NCBI GenBank assembly: GCA_963665525.1
Contig: OY762280.1
Location: forward strand, 2,790,001-2,854,000
Length of the DNA stretch: 64,000 nt
Source: UBA12077 sp963665525
GTDB taxonomy: Bacteria; Bacteroidota; Bacteroidia; Bacteroidales; UBA12077
Direction: 5' to 3'
The position numbers and the translations under genes were made by a program. Below, one piece after another: positions 27,187 to 34,949 of the stretch; the stretch's first letter is position 1; each line of letters starts with the position of its first letter. The notes beneath the pieces were generated by a model. That model was not told the origin of the DNA. It saw only the letters and a program-made list of their open reading frames with translations, and did no database searches.

Positions 27187-28416
27187 TTAAAACTTATATC
27201 TCGCTGCAAAAATTATCCTGTTATTAATTGTTGGTTTCTCAGTATCTTCAAACGAATAATCCGGATCAACAGTATCTAAAGTTCCATAAGCTGCTCCTGT
27301 CATCATATATTCCAATCCAAAGTCAACTTTTCCTGATTTTATAACTACTCTTGGCGACACTCTAAAAAGATATTGTATATTTTCTCCTCTTGTGTAACCA
27401 GCTAGTGAATAATAATCTCCACCAGCACCTAAATTCGATGAATAACCTGCGAAAATGGCTGCTTCTAAGAAATCAAAGTTAACAGATATGTCTGACCAAA
27501 ACGACATGGTATTTATATTTGTATAAGAATAATCGTCTTCAACAATCGGATTATCTGTAGCTCCATAACCACCAATCATCACAAAGTTAGTTAGGTTTTG
27601 ACCATATATACCTTCTAATTTTAGAGTAAGCGGATCAAATGAAAGTTTTGCATTGGCTGCAATATTAAAACTACCAATAGTTTCATTTGTTTTCTCGCCA
27701 GCAGCAGTTTCGAGTCTTGGAGTCAAAAACTTATATCCTGCCGTAAATGAAGAAAATACATAATCGTTTTTAAACTTAAACTGGAACTGAGCATCAGGTA
27801 ATCCAGAATTTCTTTGAGCATCTCCTGGTCCAACACTTTTATGGTAACCATGAATAAGCAATGCTCCCATTAATGACATATTACTTCCTAGCTTAGCTGT
27901 AAACCTTGCTTGAGGCGCCCTATTTAACACATGAAACGGAACTCCTGCTCCCATTGAAACCGTTGCTGGAAAACATTCAGTAACAAACATTGGGTGCCAT
28001 GTATGTCCCATTAACAATTCTGTTTTCTCCCAATTTAATTTTAAGAAACCATGTCGAAGTCGAAGCATCCTGGTGTCGTTTTGCGAAATACCTAAAAAGT
28101 CACCTTCTAAAACTCCAGATACTTTTGCTCCAAATGCATTAGGTCCAATAGCTGAAATTTTTGGCCTGGCCTGTAAGCCTAGCATATTTAATGAAAGATT
28201 CTTATTTAAGTCATCACCGTTTATATCAAGATCTTCTGCCAATGGATATAAATACACTTCTCCATCACGAGTGTCAATCGATTCATAAGTATCCATTATA
28301 AGCTCGTATCTAACATACCCGCTTAATGTAATACTAGGTTTTTCTTCTGTTTCCTGCGATATTGAGATCCCTGTCAAGAAAAATACTGATAAAAATAGAA
28401 GTAAAATCTTTTTCAT
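27187..28416 (-). CDS. Porin-like outer-membrane protein
   Basis: Exported protein of 409 residues with signal peptide (about 1-20, ending SIS/Q). The mature part starts with SITLSGYVRYELIMDTYES and continues as a series of amphipathic strands (FGAKVSGVLEGDFLG, LRHGFLKLNWEKTELLMGHT, ARFTAKLGSN) to a terminal Phe (IIFAARYKF), as in trimeric porins. The strand and turn pattern is similar to DcaP-like or phosphate-selective porins. The EGDFLG and HGFLKL stretches are typical of this group. Role: passive uptake of small solutes; specificity unknown. It is downstream of two regulator genes, but the 111-base gap suggests a separate promoter. Confidence 0.75.
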   Translation of the reverse strand: MKKILLLFLSVFFLTGISISQETEEKPSITLSGYVRYELIMDTYESIDTRDGEVYLYPLAEDLDINGDDLNKNLSLNMLGLQARPKISAIGPNAFGAKVSGVLEGDFLGISQNDTRMLRLRHGFLKLNWEKTELLMGHTWHPMFVTECFPATVSMGAGVPFHVLNRAPQARFTAKLGSNMSLMGALLIHGYHKSVGPGDAQRNSGLPDAQFQFKFKNDYVFSSFTAGYKFLTPRLETAAGEKTNETIGSFNIAANAKLSFDPLTLKLEGIYGQNLTNFVMIGGYGATDNPIVEDDYSYTNINTMSFWSDISVNFDFLEAAIFAGYSSNLGAGGDYYSLAGYTRGENIQYLFRVSPRVVIKSGKVDFGLEYMMTGAAYGTLDTVDPDYSFEDTEKPTINNRIIFAARYKF

Positions 28417-28527
28417 AATTATTAGTTGTTAGTTATAAATATTTATACAGAATCCATGATGATTTACAAATTATGAAAAAACAGTTGAAAATAAAAATAA
28501 GAGGTATCAATTTCAACTTTGAAGTAG

Positions 28528-28911
28528 CTAAACAATATTATCAAGCATCGCTGATTTAACTTTGTTTCTTACATCTTGAATATTGATAGGTTTGGTAATA
28601 TAATCGAATGCCCCAAGATCCATAGCATTTTTAATACTCCAAGAATCTGTCTTAGCAGAAATGATGATAACATTTAGTTTAGCAAGGTTTTTTCGCGACT
28701 TTATTTCCTGTAAAACCTGAAAACCATCCATCCCGGGCATCATGATGTCCAGTAATAAAAGTTGGAAATCATTTTTCTCAATAAGATCAATAATACCCTT
28801 GGATCCTTCAGAAATCACGGTTTCATAACCATCCTCATGAAGTATACTTTCTAATAAAAATAAATGTGTTGAATTATCATCAACAATTAGTACTTTCCCT
28901 TGCGAATTCAT
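28528..28911 (-). CDS. Single-domain response regulator
   Basis: Stand-alone receiver of 127 residues with no output domain. The phosphorylation site is intact: acidic pair Asp11-Asp12 (LIVDDNS), phosphoacceptor Asp55 (LLLLDIMMPGMDG), Ser in VIIISAK and Lys in YITKPIN. Such proteins pass phosphate in a relay or act by binding a target. No histidine kinase is adjacent. It lies 74 bases downstream of the REC-PAS-LuxR gene on the same strand and the two may act in one pathway. Confidence 0.9.
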   Translation of the reverse strand: MNSQGKVLIVDDNSTHLFLLESILHEDGYETVISEGSKGIIDLIEKNDFQLLLLDIMMPGMDGFQVLQEIKSRKNLAKLNVIIISAKTDSWSIKNAMDLGAFDYITKPINIQDVRNKVKSAMLDNIV

Positions 28912-28962
28912 TTAACTAGTTCGATAATTTATGTCTTCTACGTCTTAAATTATTAATTGTTA

Positions 28963-28990
28963 CTTAAAAAGATAATTATGTCTTTTTAAG
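28963..28990 (-). terminator. Hairpin at the end of the REC-PAS-LuxR gene
   Basis: Perfect 10-bp inverted repeat (CTTAAAAAGA / TCTTTTTAAG) with an 8-base loop overlapping the stop codon. On the minus strand no clean T-run follows, so it may be an attenuating or stabilising hairpin instead of a full terminator. Confidence 0.4.
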
Positions 28991-29948
28991 AAATTTGATA
29001 AAACCCATATTTAACTGCAAATATTGCTAAACTTGCTGAATTCTGACAATTTGTTTTGTTTAGTAAATTTGCCCTATGCCCTTCAACTGTTCTTTCACTA
29101 ATACTTAAAAGCTCTGCTATTTTTGCATTTGAGTTTCCATCACAAATAAGTTGCAATATTTCCTTCTCTCGTAATGTCAAATTAATATCCGTTGTTTTAG
29201 GAATAAAAGATGTGCTTTGCAAATCATCACTTAACTTTATAGTACCTAATATACTTTTCTTTCCTTTAAAATCTATAACATTCGCATTTAGCAAAAACTT
29301 AACTATTTTCTGATCTCCACATATTGCTTTAAACTCAGATTGTATACTCCTATGAATACCTTTCAACAAACGACTCACTTTCTTAATAATCAATTGTATA
29401 TCATCTTTATAAATAATATTAACAAGATTCATCCCTATAAGTTCTCTTTTTGTATAAGATACTAACTCACAAAAAACATTATTTACGTAGCTTATTCTTT
29501 CATCCTGATAAATAAATACTGCATCAGACGAATAATCCATAAGTGTATTAAATTTTTCATCAGCTAAGCCAAGAATTTTTTCCTGTTTTTCCAGCCTGGT
29601 TTCAATAAGTTTATACAGCTCATCTAGTTCAAACGGCTTTTTTAAATAATCATCTGCACCTAAATTCATGGCAGCACGCACATCTTCACTGGAAGCACCA
29701 TTCATTAAAAACACAAATGGTATAACTGCCGTTGAGTTAATTTGGAGTAGCGTATTAAATATTTCGAAACCATTGAGCCCTGGAACATCTGAATTGCATA
29801 AAATAATATCAGGAAAAAACTCTAATGCTTTTTGAATAGCCGATGTTCCTTCTGAGCTAATAATCACTTTAAAATTTTTACTTTCAAGAAAAGAACTAGT
29901 CTGTTCCTGCAATTTTTTGTTAGGTTCAATAAGTAAAATTTTTCTCAT
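28986..29948 (-). CDS. REC-PAS-LuxR regulator with degenerate receiver
   Basis: Regulator of 320 residues with three domains: receiver (1-120), PAS (about 128-245, FNTLMDYSSDAVFIYQDERI) and a LuxR-type helix-turn-helix (about 255-318, LTLREKEILQLICDG and LLSISERTVEGHRANL). The receiver lacks key residues: the phosphoacceptor position (four before the Pro-Gly) is Asn52 in ILCNSDVPG, the acidic pair is reduced to Glu8 (LIEPNK), and the usual Thr/Ser after strand 4 is Met or Asn (FLMNGAS). The Lys-Pro (YLKKPF) is kept. Phosphorylation in the normal way is therefore unlikely; the PAS domain may be the true sensor. DNA-binding domain looks functional. Confidence 0.88.
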   Translation of the reverse strand: MRKILLIEPNKKLQEQTSSFLESKNFKVIISSEGTSAIQKALEFFPDIILCNSDVPGLNGFEIFNTLLQINSTAVIPFVFLMNGASSEDVRAAMNLGADDYLKKPFELDELYKLIETRLEKQEKILGLADEKFNTLMDYSSDAVFIYQDERISYVNNVFCELVSYTKRELIGMNLVNIIYKDDIQLIIKKVSRLLKGIHRSIQSEFKAICGDQKIVKFLLNANVIDFKGKKSILGTIKLSDDLQSTSFIPKTTDINLTLREKEILQLICDGNSNAKIAELLSISERTVEGHRANLLNKTNCQNSASLAIFAVKYGFYQIS

Positions 29949-30087
29949 TTACACTCTTCATTTCTCATACAACTAATAAAAATAATAAAAATAAATCATA
30001 TTACATATTTTTATTTATTGATTCTCTGATACTTGAATGCTATTTTATCCCATGTAATATAACTAAATTTCATTCTAAATGAATATT

Positions 30088-30161
30088 GTTTTGTACAACA
30101 GGTTTTATTTCTTGCTATTCCAATCTTGTTTTTGCAAATTCGCAACAACTTCGTACAAAAC
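30088..30161 (+). promoter_or_regulatory. Palindromic leader upstream of the aminotransferase gene
   Basis: GTTTTGTAC (30088-30096) and GTACAAAAC (30153-30161) are exact inverted repeats 56 bases apart. Inside them, TTGTTTTTGC (30126-30135 region) can pair imperfectly with GCAACAA (30142-30149 region). The whole 74-base segment could fold as one extended hairpin in RNA, or the outer arms could be a dimer-bound operator. It ends 27 bases before the ATG. No known riboswitch is recognised. Confidence 0.4.
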
Positions 30162-30173
30162 AAAAAACTAAAT

Positions 30174-30179
30174 AGGAGG
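30174..30179 (+). promoter_or_regulatory. Perfect Shine-Dalgarno sequence AGGAGG
   Basis: AGGAGG is placed 9 bases before the ATG at 30189. Bacteroidota genes normally lack a Shine-Dalgarno sequence and I see no comparable one elsewhere in the window. It decides the start codon of the aminotransferase in favour of 30189 over the upstream TTG at 30126. Confidence 0.7.
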
Positions 30180-30188
30180 ATAAAAACT

Positions 30189-31403
30189 ATGATAAGTGAT
30201 TTAGAACAAATTTATTCCGTTAATATTAAAGGGATGAAGAAGTCTGCTATTCGTGAACTTCTTAAACTTACTCAACGTCCTGAGATTATTTCATTTGCTG
30301 GAGGACTTCCAGCACCAGAGTCTTTTCCAATTGAACAATTGAAAGAAATATCTTGTGAAGTGCTTGATAGCGACGGTCCTGCTGCTTTACAATATGGAGC
30401 TACAGAAGGAGTTACAGAATTGCGCCAAATTTTAGTTGACAGATATAATGAACAAGGGTTAAATATTGAATTAAAAAATCTTGTAATAACTACATCTTCT
30501 CAACAAGGCCTCGATTTATTAGCAAAGATTTTTATCAACAGAGGCGATAAAGTTATTTGTGGTCTTCCATCTTACCTTGGTGGCTTAGGAGCTTTTAATT
30601 CATATGGCGGTGAAATGATTGGAATAAAATTCGATGAACACGGAATGCGTTCTGATCTTCTAGAAGAAAAACTTGAAGAACTAAAAAAACAAGGAACTAA
30701 ACCAAAATTCATCTACATCATTCCTGATTTCCAGAATCCTGCTGGAATTACCATGCCAGAGTTCAGAAGAAAAGAAATTATTGAGATTGCAAAAAAATAT
30801 GATGTTTTAATCGTAGAGGACAGCCCTTATCGCGAAGTTCGTTTCGAAGGACAAGCTCAAAAAACAATCTATGAATTAGATCATTCAGGACATGTTATTT
30901 TACTTGGTACATTCTCTAAAATATTTGTTCCTGGATTTAGAATTGGTTGGGTGGTAGCACATGAACAAATCGTTGATAAATTTGTAACTGCAAAACAATC
31001 AACCGATTTATGTACACCAACATTGAATCAGAAAATTGCTTTTAAATACATCGAAAAAGGATATTTTGATCAGAATTTAAAAGAAATTATCGGACAGTAT
31101 CACGAGAAACGAGATAATATGCTTAACGCATTTAGAGAGTTTATGCCAGAAGGAGTTACATGGACTGAGCCCGAAGGAGGTTTATTCTTATTCTTAACTC
31201 TTCCTGAAAACATGGATGCTGAAGTATTATTCAAAAAAGCAATTGAAAACAATGTAGCATTTGTTTTAGGTAGTGTTTTCCATTGCGATGGTAGCGGGAA
31301 AAATACTATGCGAATAAACTTTTCATATATGCCAAAGGATAAAACAACCGAAGGTGTAAAACGATTAGCAAAAGCGATTAAAGAAGAAATGGGAATTGCA
31401 TAA
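30189..31403 (+). CDS. PLP-dependent aminotransferase, class I/II (2-aminoadipate aminotransferase-like)
   Basis: Fold-type I aminotransferase of 404 residues. Recognisable elements are the N-terminal LLKLTQRPEIISFAGGLPAP, the GATEGVTELRQIL segment, IPDFQNPAGITMP with the cofactor-binding Asn and Pro, the Asp in VEDSPYREVRF, and the Schiff-base Lys in GTFSKIFVPGFRIGW. This combination is that of the MocR-less LysN/2-aminoadipate and valine-pyruvate-like subgroup, which acts on aromatic, branched or 2-aminoadipate substrates; the exact substrate is undecided. It has its own terminator and an unusual leader. Confidence 0.9.
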   Translation: MISDLEQIYSVNIKGMKKSAIRELLKLTQRPEIISFAGGLPAPESFPIEQLKEISCEVLDSDGPAALQYGATEGVTELRQILVDRYNEQGLNIELKNLVITTSSQQGLDLLAKIFINRGDKVICGLPSYLGGLGAFNSYGGEMIGIKFDEHGMRSDLLEEKLEELKKQGTKPKFIYIIPDFQNPAGITMPEFRRKEIIEIAKKYDVLIVEDSPYREVRFEGQAQKTIYELDHSGHVILLGTFSKIFVPGFRIGWVVAHEQIVDKFVTAKQSTDLCTPTLNQKIAFKYIEKGYFDQNLKEIIGQYHEKRDNMLNAFREFMPEGVTWTEPEGGLFLFLTLPENMDAEVLFKKAIENNVAFVLGSVFHCDGSGKNTMRINFSYMPKDKTTEGVKRLAKAIKEEMGIA

Positions 31404-31408
31404 TATCT

Positions 31409-31434
31409 AAAAGGCCCTTTTAAAAGGGCCTTTT
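31409..31434 (+). terminator. Rho-independent terminator after the aminotransferase
   Basis: AAAAGGCCC and GGGCCTTTT pair over 9 bp around TTTTAAAA, followed by TTATTT. Located 5 bases after the stop codon. Confidence 0.85.
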
Positions 31435-31471
31435 TTATTTCAATAATAAAATACTCTTTCCTACATTTCGT

Positions 31472-31479
31472 TATATTTG
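31472..31479 (+). promoter_or_regulatory. Putative -7 promoter element for the fused glycosyltransferase
   Basis: TATATTTG matches TAnnTTTG and lies 19 bases before the GTG start at 31499. No -33 match. Confidence 0.35.
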
Positions 31480-31498
31480 TATTTCAATTACAGATATA

Positions 31499-33457
31499 GT
31501 GGAACTTTCTATAGTCATAGTTAATTATAATGTTAAGCATTTTATAGAACAATGCTTAATTTCTGTTTTTAAAGCGATAGAAAAAATAAAAGCTGAAGTT
31601 TTTGTTGTTGACAACAACTCAGTAGATGGTTCATGCTCACTCATTAAAGAAAAATTCCCTGGTGTTATTTTAATTGAAAACAAAAAAAATCATGGTTTTT
31701 CCTATGCAAATAATCAGGCGATAAAACAAGCTAAAGGAAAATATATTTTACTCTTAAATCCCGACACTGTTGTTGAAGAAAGCAGCTTTGAAAAATGCAT
31801 CCGGTTCATGGATAAAAATGCAAATGCAGGAGCTTTAACAGTAAAAATGATTGATGGAAAAGGAAATTTTCTTCCTGAGTCGAAAAGAGGACTCCCAACG
31901 CCTATGGTATCTTTCTATAAGATATTTGGTTTAACACGTTTATTCCCAAAATCAAAGAGATTCGCCAAATATTATCTAGGACATCTTGATAAAAACAAGA
32001 TGAATGAAATAGAGATATTACCCGGTGCCTTTATGTTTCTTCGTAAAGAAGCGATTGATAAAACAGGGTACTTAGATGAAGATTATTTTATGTATGGTGA
32101 AGATATTGATTTATCTTATCGTATTTTAAAAGCAGGGTATAAAAATTACTATAATCCAGAAACCACAATAATTCATTATAAAGGTGAAAGTACAAAAAAG
32201 GGCAGCTTAAATTATGTGTATGTTTTTTACAATGCCATGATTATTTTCGCCCGCAAACACTTTTCTCAAAAAAATGCCAAAGCTTTCTCCTTTTTAATAA
32301 ATATGGCTATTTACTTTCGTGCATTTATTGCAATTCTATCTCGTTTTATTAAAAATATATTTCTCCCACTTTTAGATGCTACAACTATTTTCTTAATATA
32401 TTATTTTGTAAAACCATTTTGGGAAAATTATAAATTCCAGGGAGGAGGTCAGTACCCTAAAGAATTATTGCTCTATGCAGTTCCTTCATATGTACTAATA
32501 TGGATCATAAGTTTATGGATAAATAGTGGGTATTCTAAACAAATTAAATTATCAAAGCTTTTTAGGGCTATCCCTTTTGGTACATTAATTATTTTAGTTT
32601 TATATGCATTATTACCTGAAAAATTTCGATTCTCACGAGCATTAATTTTAATTGGAGCTTCACTGGCATATGTTATCACATTTTTCAATCGTATTCTTGT
32701 TCATTATATCAATTTCTTTCCTCAGAAGTTTAAACGCCGAAGAAAATTACGAATTATCATTATAGGATTAATTGATGAAATCAAACGAGTAGAAAAAATA
32801 ATCTCAGAAGCTGAAATTAAGCCTAATATCATTGGATATGTTTCACCAACATCTGATTTAAAAAATGATTATCACATTGGATCTATTCATCAGCTAGAAG
32901 AAATTGTGAAAATTCACAAAGTAGATGAAATTGTTTTTTGTGCAAAAAACATTTCCTCAAACCAGATTATTACCAACATGTTGAGCATATCAAAATATAA
33001 TACCGATTATAAAATTGCTCAACCTGATACTTTATCGGTTATTGGCAGTAACTCAATTGAAACAGCCGGTCAGTTATATACCATAGAATTAAATACGATT
33101 TCAAAAACAGAAAATATTCGATTAAAAAGATTTCTTGACATAAAACTATCTTTTATATTCATCCTATTTAGTCCATTTATATTGCTTTTCTTTAAAATAC
33201 CTTTTAAACTAATAAACAATTCGGTAAATGTTTTGTTAGGAAGTAAAACCTGGGTAGGGTATTTTAAGACAAACGATAGTAAATATAATAATCTGCCTAA
33301 AATTAAAGATGGAATACTTACTCCGCTTGACTTAAGATCAGAAAAAGAAATGGTAGAGTCTCTTATTTATAAATTAAATATGGAATATGCCAGAAACTAC
33401 ACCATTTGGAATGATCTACATATCCTTCTTAAAGGTTTTAAACATATAGGGCGATAA
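31499..33457 (+). CDS. GT2 glycosyltransferase fused to a membrane and degenerate sugar-transferase region
   Basis: Protein of 652 residues read from a GTG start, because the conserved strand (MELSIVIVNYNVKHFIEQCL) begins at once and no ATG is near. Residues 1-235 are a family 2 glycosyltransferase with VDNNSVDGS, LLLNPDTVV and YGEDIDLSYR (metal and sugar-nucleotide binding). Next come several membrane helices (about 257-400) and a Rossmann-like domain (from about 414, LRIIIIGLIDE). The C-terminus (about 540-650) starts LKRFLDIKLSFIFILFSPF and ends YTIWNDLHILLKGF, the edges of an initiating sugar-phosphate transferase of the WcaJ type, but the middle with its catalytic acidic residues is much shortened. 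A lipid- or polysaccharide-modifying role at the inner membrane is inferred. Confidence 0.82.
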   Translation: MELSIVIVNYNVKHFIEQCLISVFKAIEKIKAEVFVVDNNSVDGSCSLIKEKFPGVILIENKKNHGFSYANNQAIKQAKGKYILLLNPDTVVEESSFEKCIRFMDKNANAGALTVKMIDGKGNFLPESKRGLPTPMVSFYKIFGLTRLFPKSKRFAKYYLGHLDKNKMNEIEILPGAFMFLRKEAIDKTGYLDEDYFMYGEDIDLSYRILKAGYKNYYNPETTIIHYKGESTKKGSLNYVYVFYNAMIIFARKHFSQKNAKAFSFLINMAIYFRAFIAILSRFIKNIFLPLLDATTIFLIYYFVKPFWENYKFQGGGQYPKELLLYAVPSYVLIWIISLWINSGYSKQIKLSKLFRAIPFGTLIILVLYALLPEKFRFSRALILIGASLAYVITFFNRILVHYINFFPQKFKRRRKLRIIIIGLIDEIKRVEKIISEAEIKPNIIGYVSPTSDLKNDYHIGSIHQLEEIVKIHKVDEIVFCAKNISSNQIITNMLSISKYNTDYKIAQPDTLSVIGSNSIETAGQLYTIELNTISKTENIRLKRFLDIKLSFIFILFSPFILLFFKIPFKLINNSVNVLLGSKTWVGYFKTNDSKYNNLPKIKDGILTPLDLRSEKEMVESLIYKLNMEYARNYTIWNDLHILLKGFKHIGR

Positions 33458-33504
33458 ATCACCTTATTAAAATTAGTTTAAAACAAGTATAATAATAAAT
33501 TACA

Positions 33505-34833
33505 ATGGCAAAAATTGAGATCTTACTTCCCGCAATGGGCGAAGGTATAATTGAAGCAACAATTACAAAATGGTTAATTAGTGAAGGTGACCAAGTAGAT
33601 GAAGATCAGTCTTTAGTCGAAGTTGCTACCGATAAGGTTGACTCTGAAATACCTGCACCACAAGATGGTGTTATTGAAAAACTACTGTTTAATGAAAATG
33701 ATATACCAAAAGTAGGCGACACCATTGCTATATTGACTACAAATGGGGCTGATTCTAATGAAAAAAATGAAATTAAAATTGAAGAAGCAAAAATAACGGA
33801 AGCAGAAATACCTGGTAAAGATATTCCATATGTAAATCAAGAATCTGAAAGCACTGATCATGTTATATCATCTTCCAAGACCAGTTCGGGTAAATTTTTA
33901 TCTCCTTTAGTTAGAAACATAGCTGAAAAAGAAGGAATTTCTTTAGACGAAATAGATAGAATTAATGGTAGTGGTAATACTGGAAGAATAACGAAGTCAG
34001 ATATTCTAAACTATTTAAATACAAGAACAAGCACAGGTATTGAACAAGCTCCTCATAAATCAGAATCTGTAAATACACCTATTTCCAAACCTGAAATGAA
34101 TAAAGAACAAATTTATGGTGGAGGTGATTATGAGATTATTGAAATGGATCGCATGCGTAAGCTAATTGCTGATCACATGGTTCAATCCAAACAAATATCA
34201 CCTCATGTAACTTCATTTATTGAAACTGATGTTACAAATATTGTAAACTGGAGAACAAAAAATAAAGAAAGAATCCTTCAATCTGAAAATGTAAAATTAA
34301 CCTATACTCCAATTATTGTTGAAGCAACCATAAAAGCTTTAAAAGATTTTCCAATGATCAATGTTTCTGTAGATGGAACAAATATCATTAAAAAGAAAAA
34401 TATTAATATTGGAATTGCAACAACATTACCATCAGGAAATTTAATCGTTCCGGTTGTTAAAAATGCCGATCGATTAAACCTGATTGGATTAGCTGCCAAT
34501 GTTAACGATTTAGCTTCAAGAGCTCGCAATAATAAGCTTAAGCCGGAAGAAATTCAGGGTGGCACTTTTACAATTACCAACTTTGGCACTTTTGGCAACA
34601 CTACAGGAACTCCAATAATAAATCAGCCACAGGTTGCCATTTTAGGAGTTGGAGCAATAGTTAAAAAACCCGCTGTAATAGAAACACCTACCGGAGATGC
34701 CATTGCAATACGCCATAAAATGATTTTATCACTTGCATATGATCACAGAGTTGTTGATGGCGCTTTGGGTGGAATGTTCCTAAAAAAGATATCGGATTAT
34801 CTGGAAGAATTTGATATTAAAAGAAATAGTTAA
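33505..34833 (+). CDS. Dihydrolipoyl acyltransferase (2-oxo acid dehydrogenase E2)
   Basis: E2 core of a 2-oxo acid dehydrogenase complex, 442 residues. N-terminal lipoyl domain with lipoyl Lys44 (EVATDKVDSE), a linker, the E3/E1-binding domain (about 130-170, SPLVRNIAEKEGISLDEI and GSGNTGRITKSDI), a second linker, and the catalytic domain with His414 and Asp418 in YDHRVVDG. Only one lipoyl domain is present, as in branched-chain or Bacteroidota E2 proteins. No E1 or E3 gene lies nearby in the window. Sequence style suggests a branched-chain 2-oxo acid enzyme, but pyruvate or 2-oxoglutarate cannot be excluded. Confidence 0.92.
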   Translation: MAKIEILLPAMGEGIIEATITKWLISEGDQVDEDQSLVEVATDKVDSEIPAPQDGVIEKLLFNENDIPKVGDTIAILTTNGADSNEKNEIKIEEAKITEAEIPGKDIPYVNQESESTDHVISSSKTSSGKFLSPLVRNIAEKEGISLDEIDRINGSGNTGRITKSDILNYLNTRTSTGIEQAPHKSESVNTPISKPEMNKEQIYGGGDYEIIEMDRMRKLIADHMVQSKQISPHVTSFIETDVTNIVNWRTKNKERILQSENVKLTYTPIIVEATIKALKDFPMINVSVDGTNIIKKKNINIGIATTLPSGNLIVPVVKNADRLNLIGLAANVNDLASRARNNKLKPEEIQGGTFTITNFGTFGNTTGTPIINQPQVAILGVGAIVKKPAVIETPTGDAIAIRHKMILSLAYDHRVVDGALGGMFLKKISDYLEEFDIKRNS

Positions 34834-34839
34834 ATTAAC

Positions 34840-34868
34840 CAAAACACCAGTTATATGCTGGTGTTTTG
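34840..34868 (+). terminator. Rho-independent terminator after the E2 gene
   Basis: Perfect 11-bp stem (CAAAACACCAG / CTGGTGTTTTG) with a 7-base loop and a T-rich tail. It separates the E2 gene from the propeller triad. Confidence 0.85.
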
Positions 34869-34913
34869 ATTTTAATATCTTTTATTTCTTATAGAAAAAT
34901 TAACATAAATTGT

Positions 34914-34921
34914 TACATTTG
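34914..34921 (+). promoter_or_regulatory. Putative -7 promoter element for the propeller triad
   Basis: TACATTTG matches TAnnTTTG and lies 28 bases before the ATG at 34950. Its position also speaks against a translation start further upstream at 34866. Confidence 0.4.
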
Positions 34922-34949
34922 TTTTTATTGCATTATAATTACAACAGCT

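Noticed and set aside
30126..30188. A longer aminotransferase starting with TTG at 30126
   Set aside because: The extension would be encoded inside the palindromic leader, lacks family similarity, and the AGGAGG before ATG at 30189 gives a better start.
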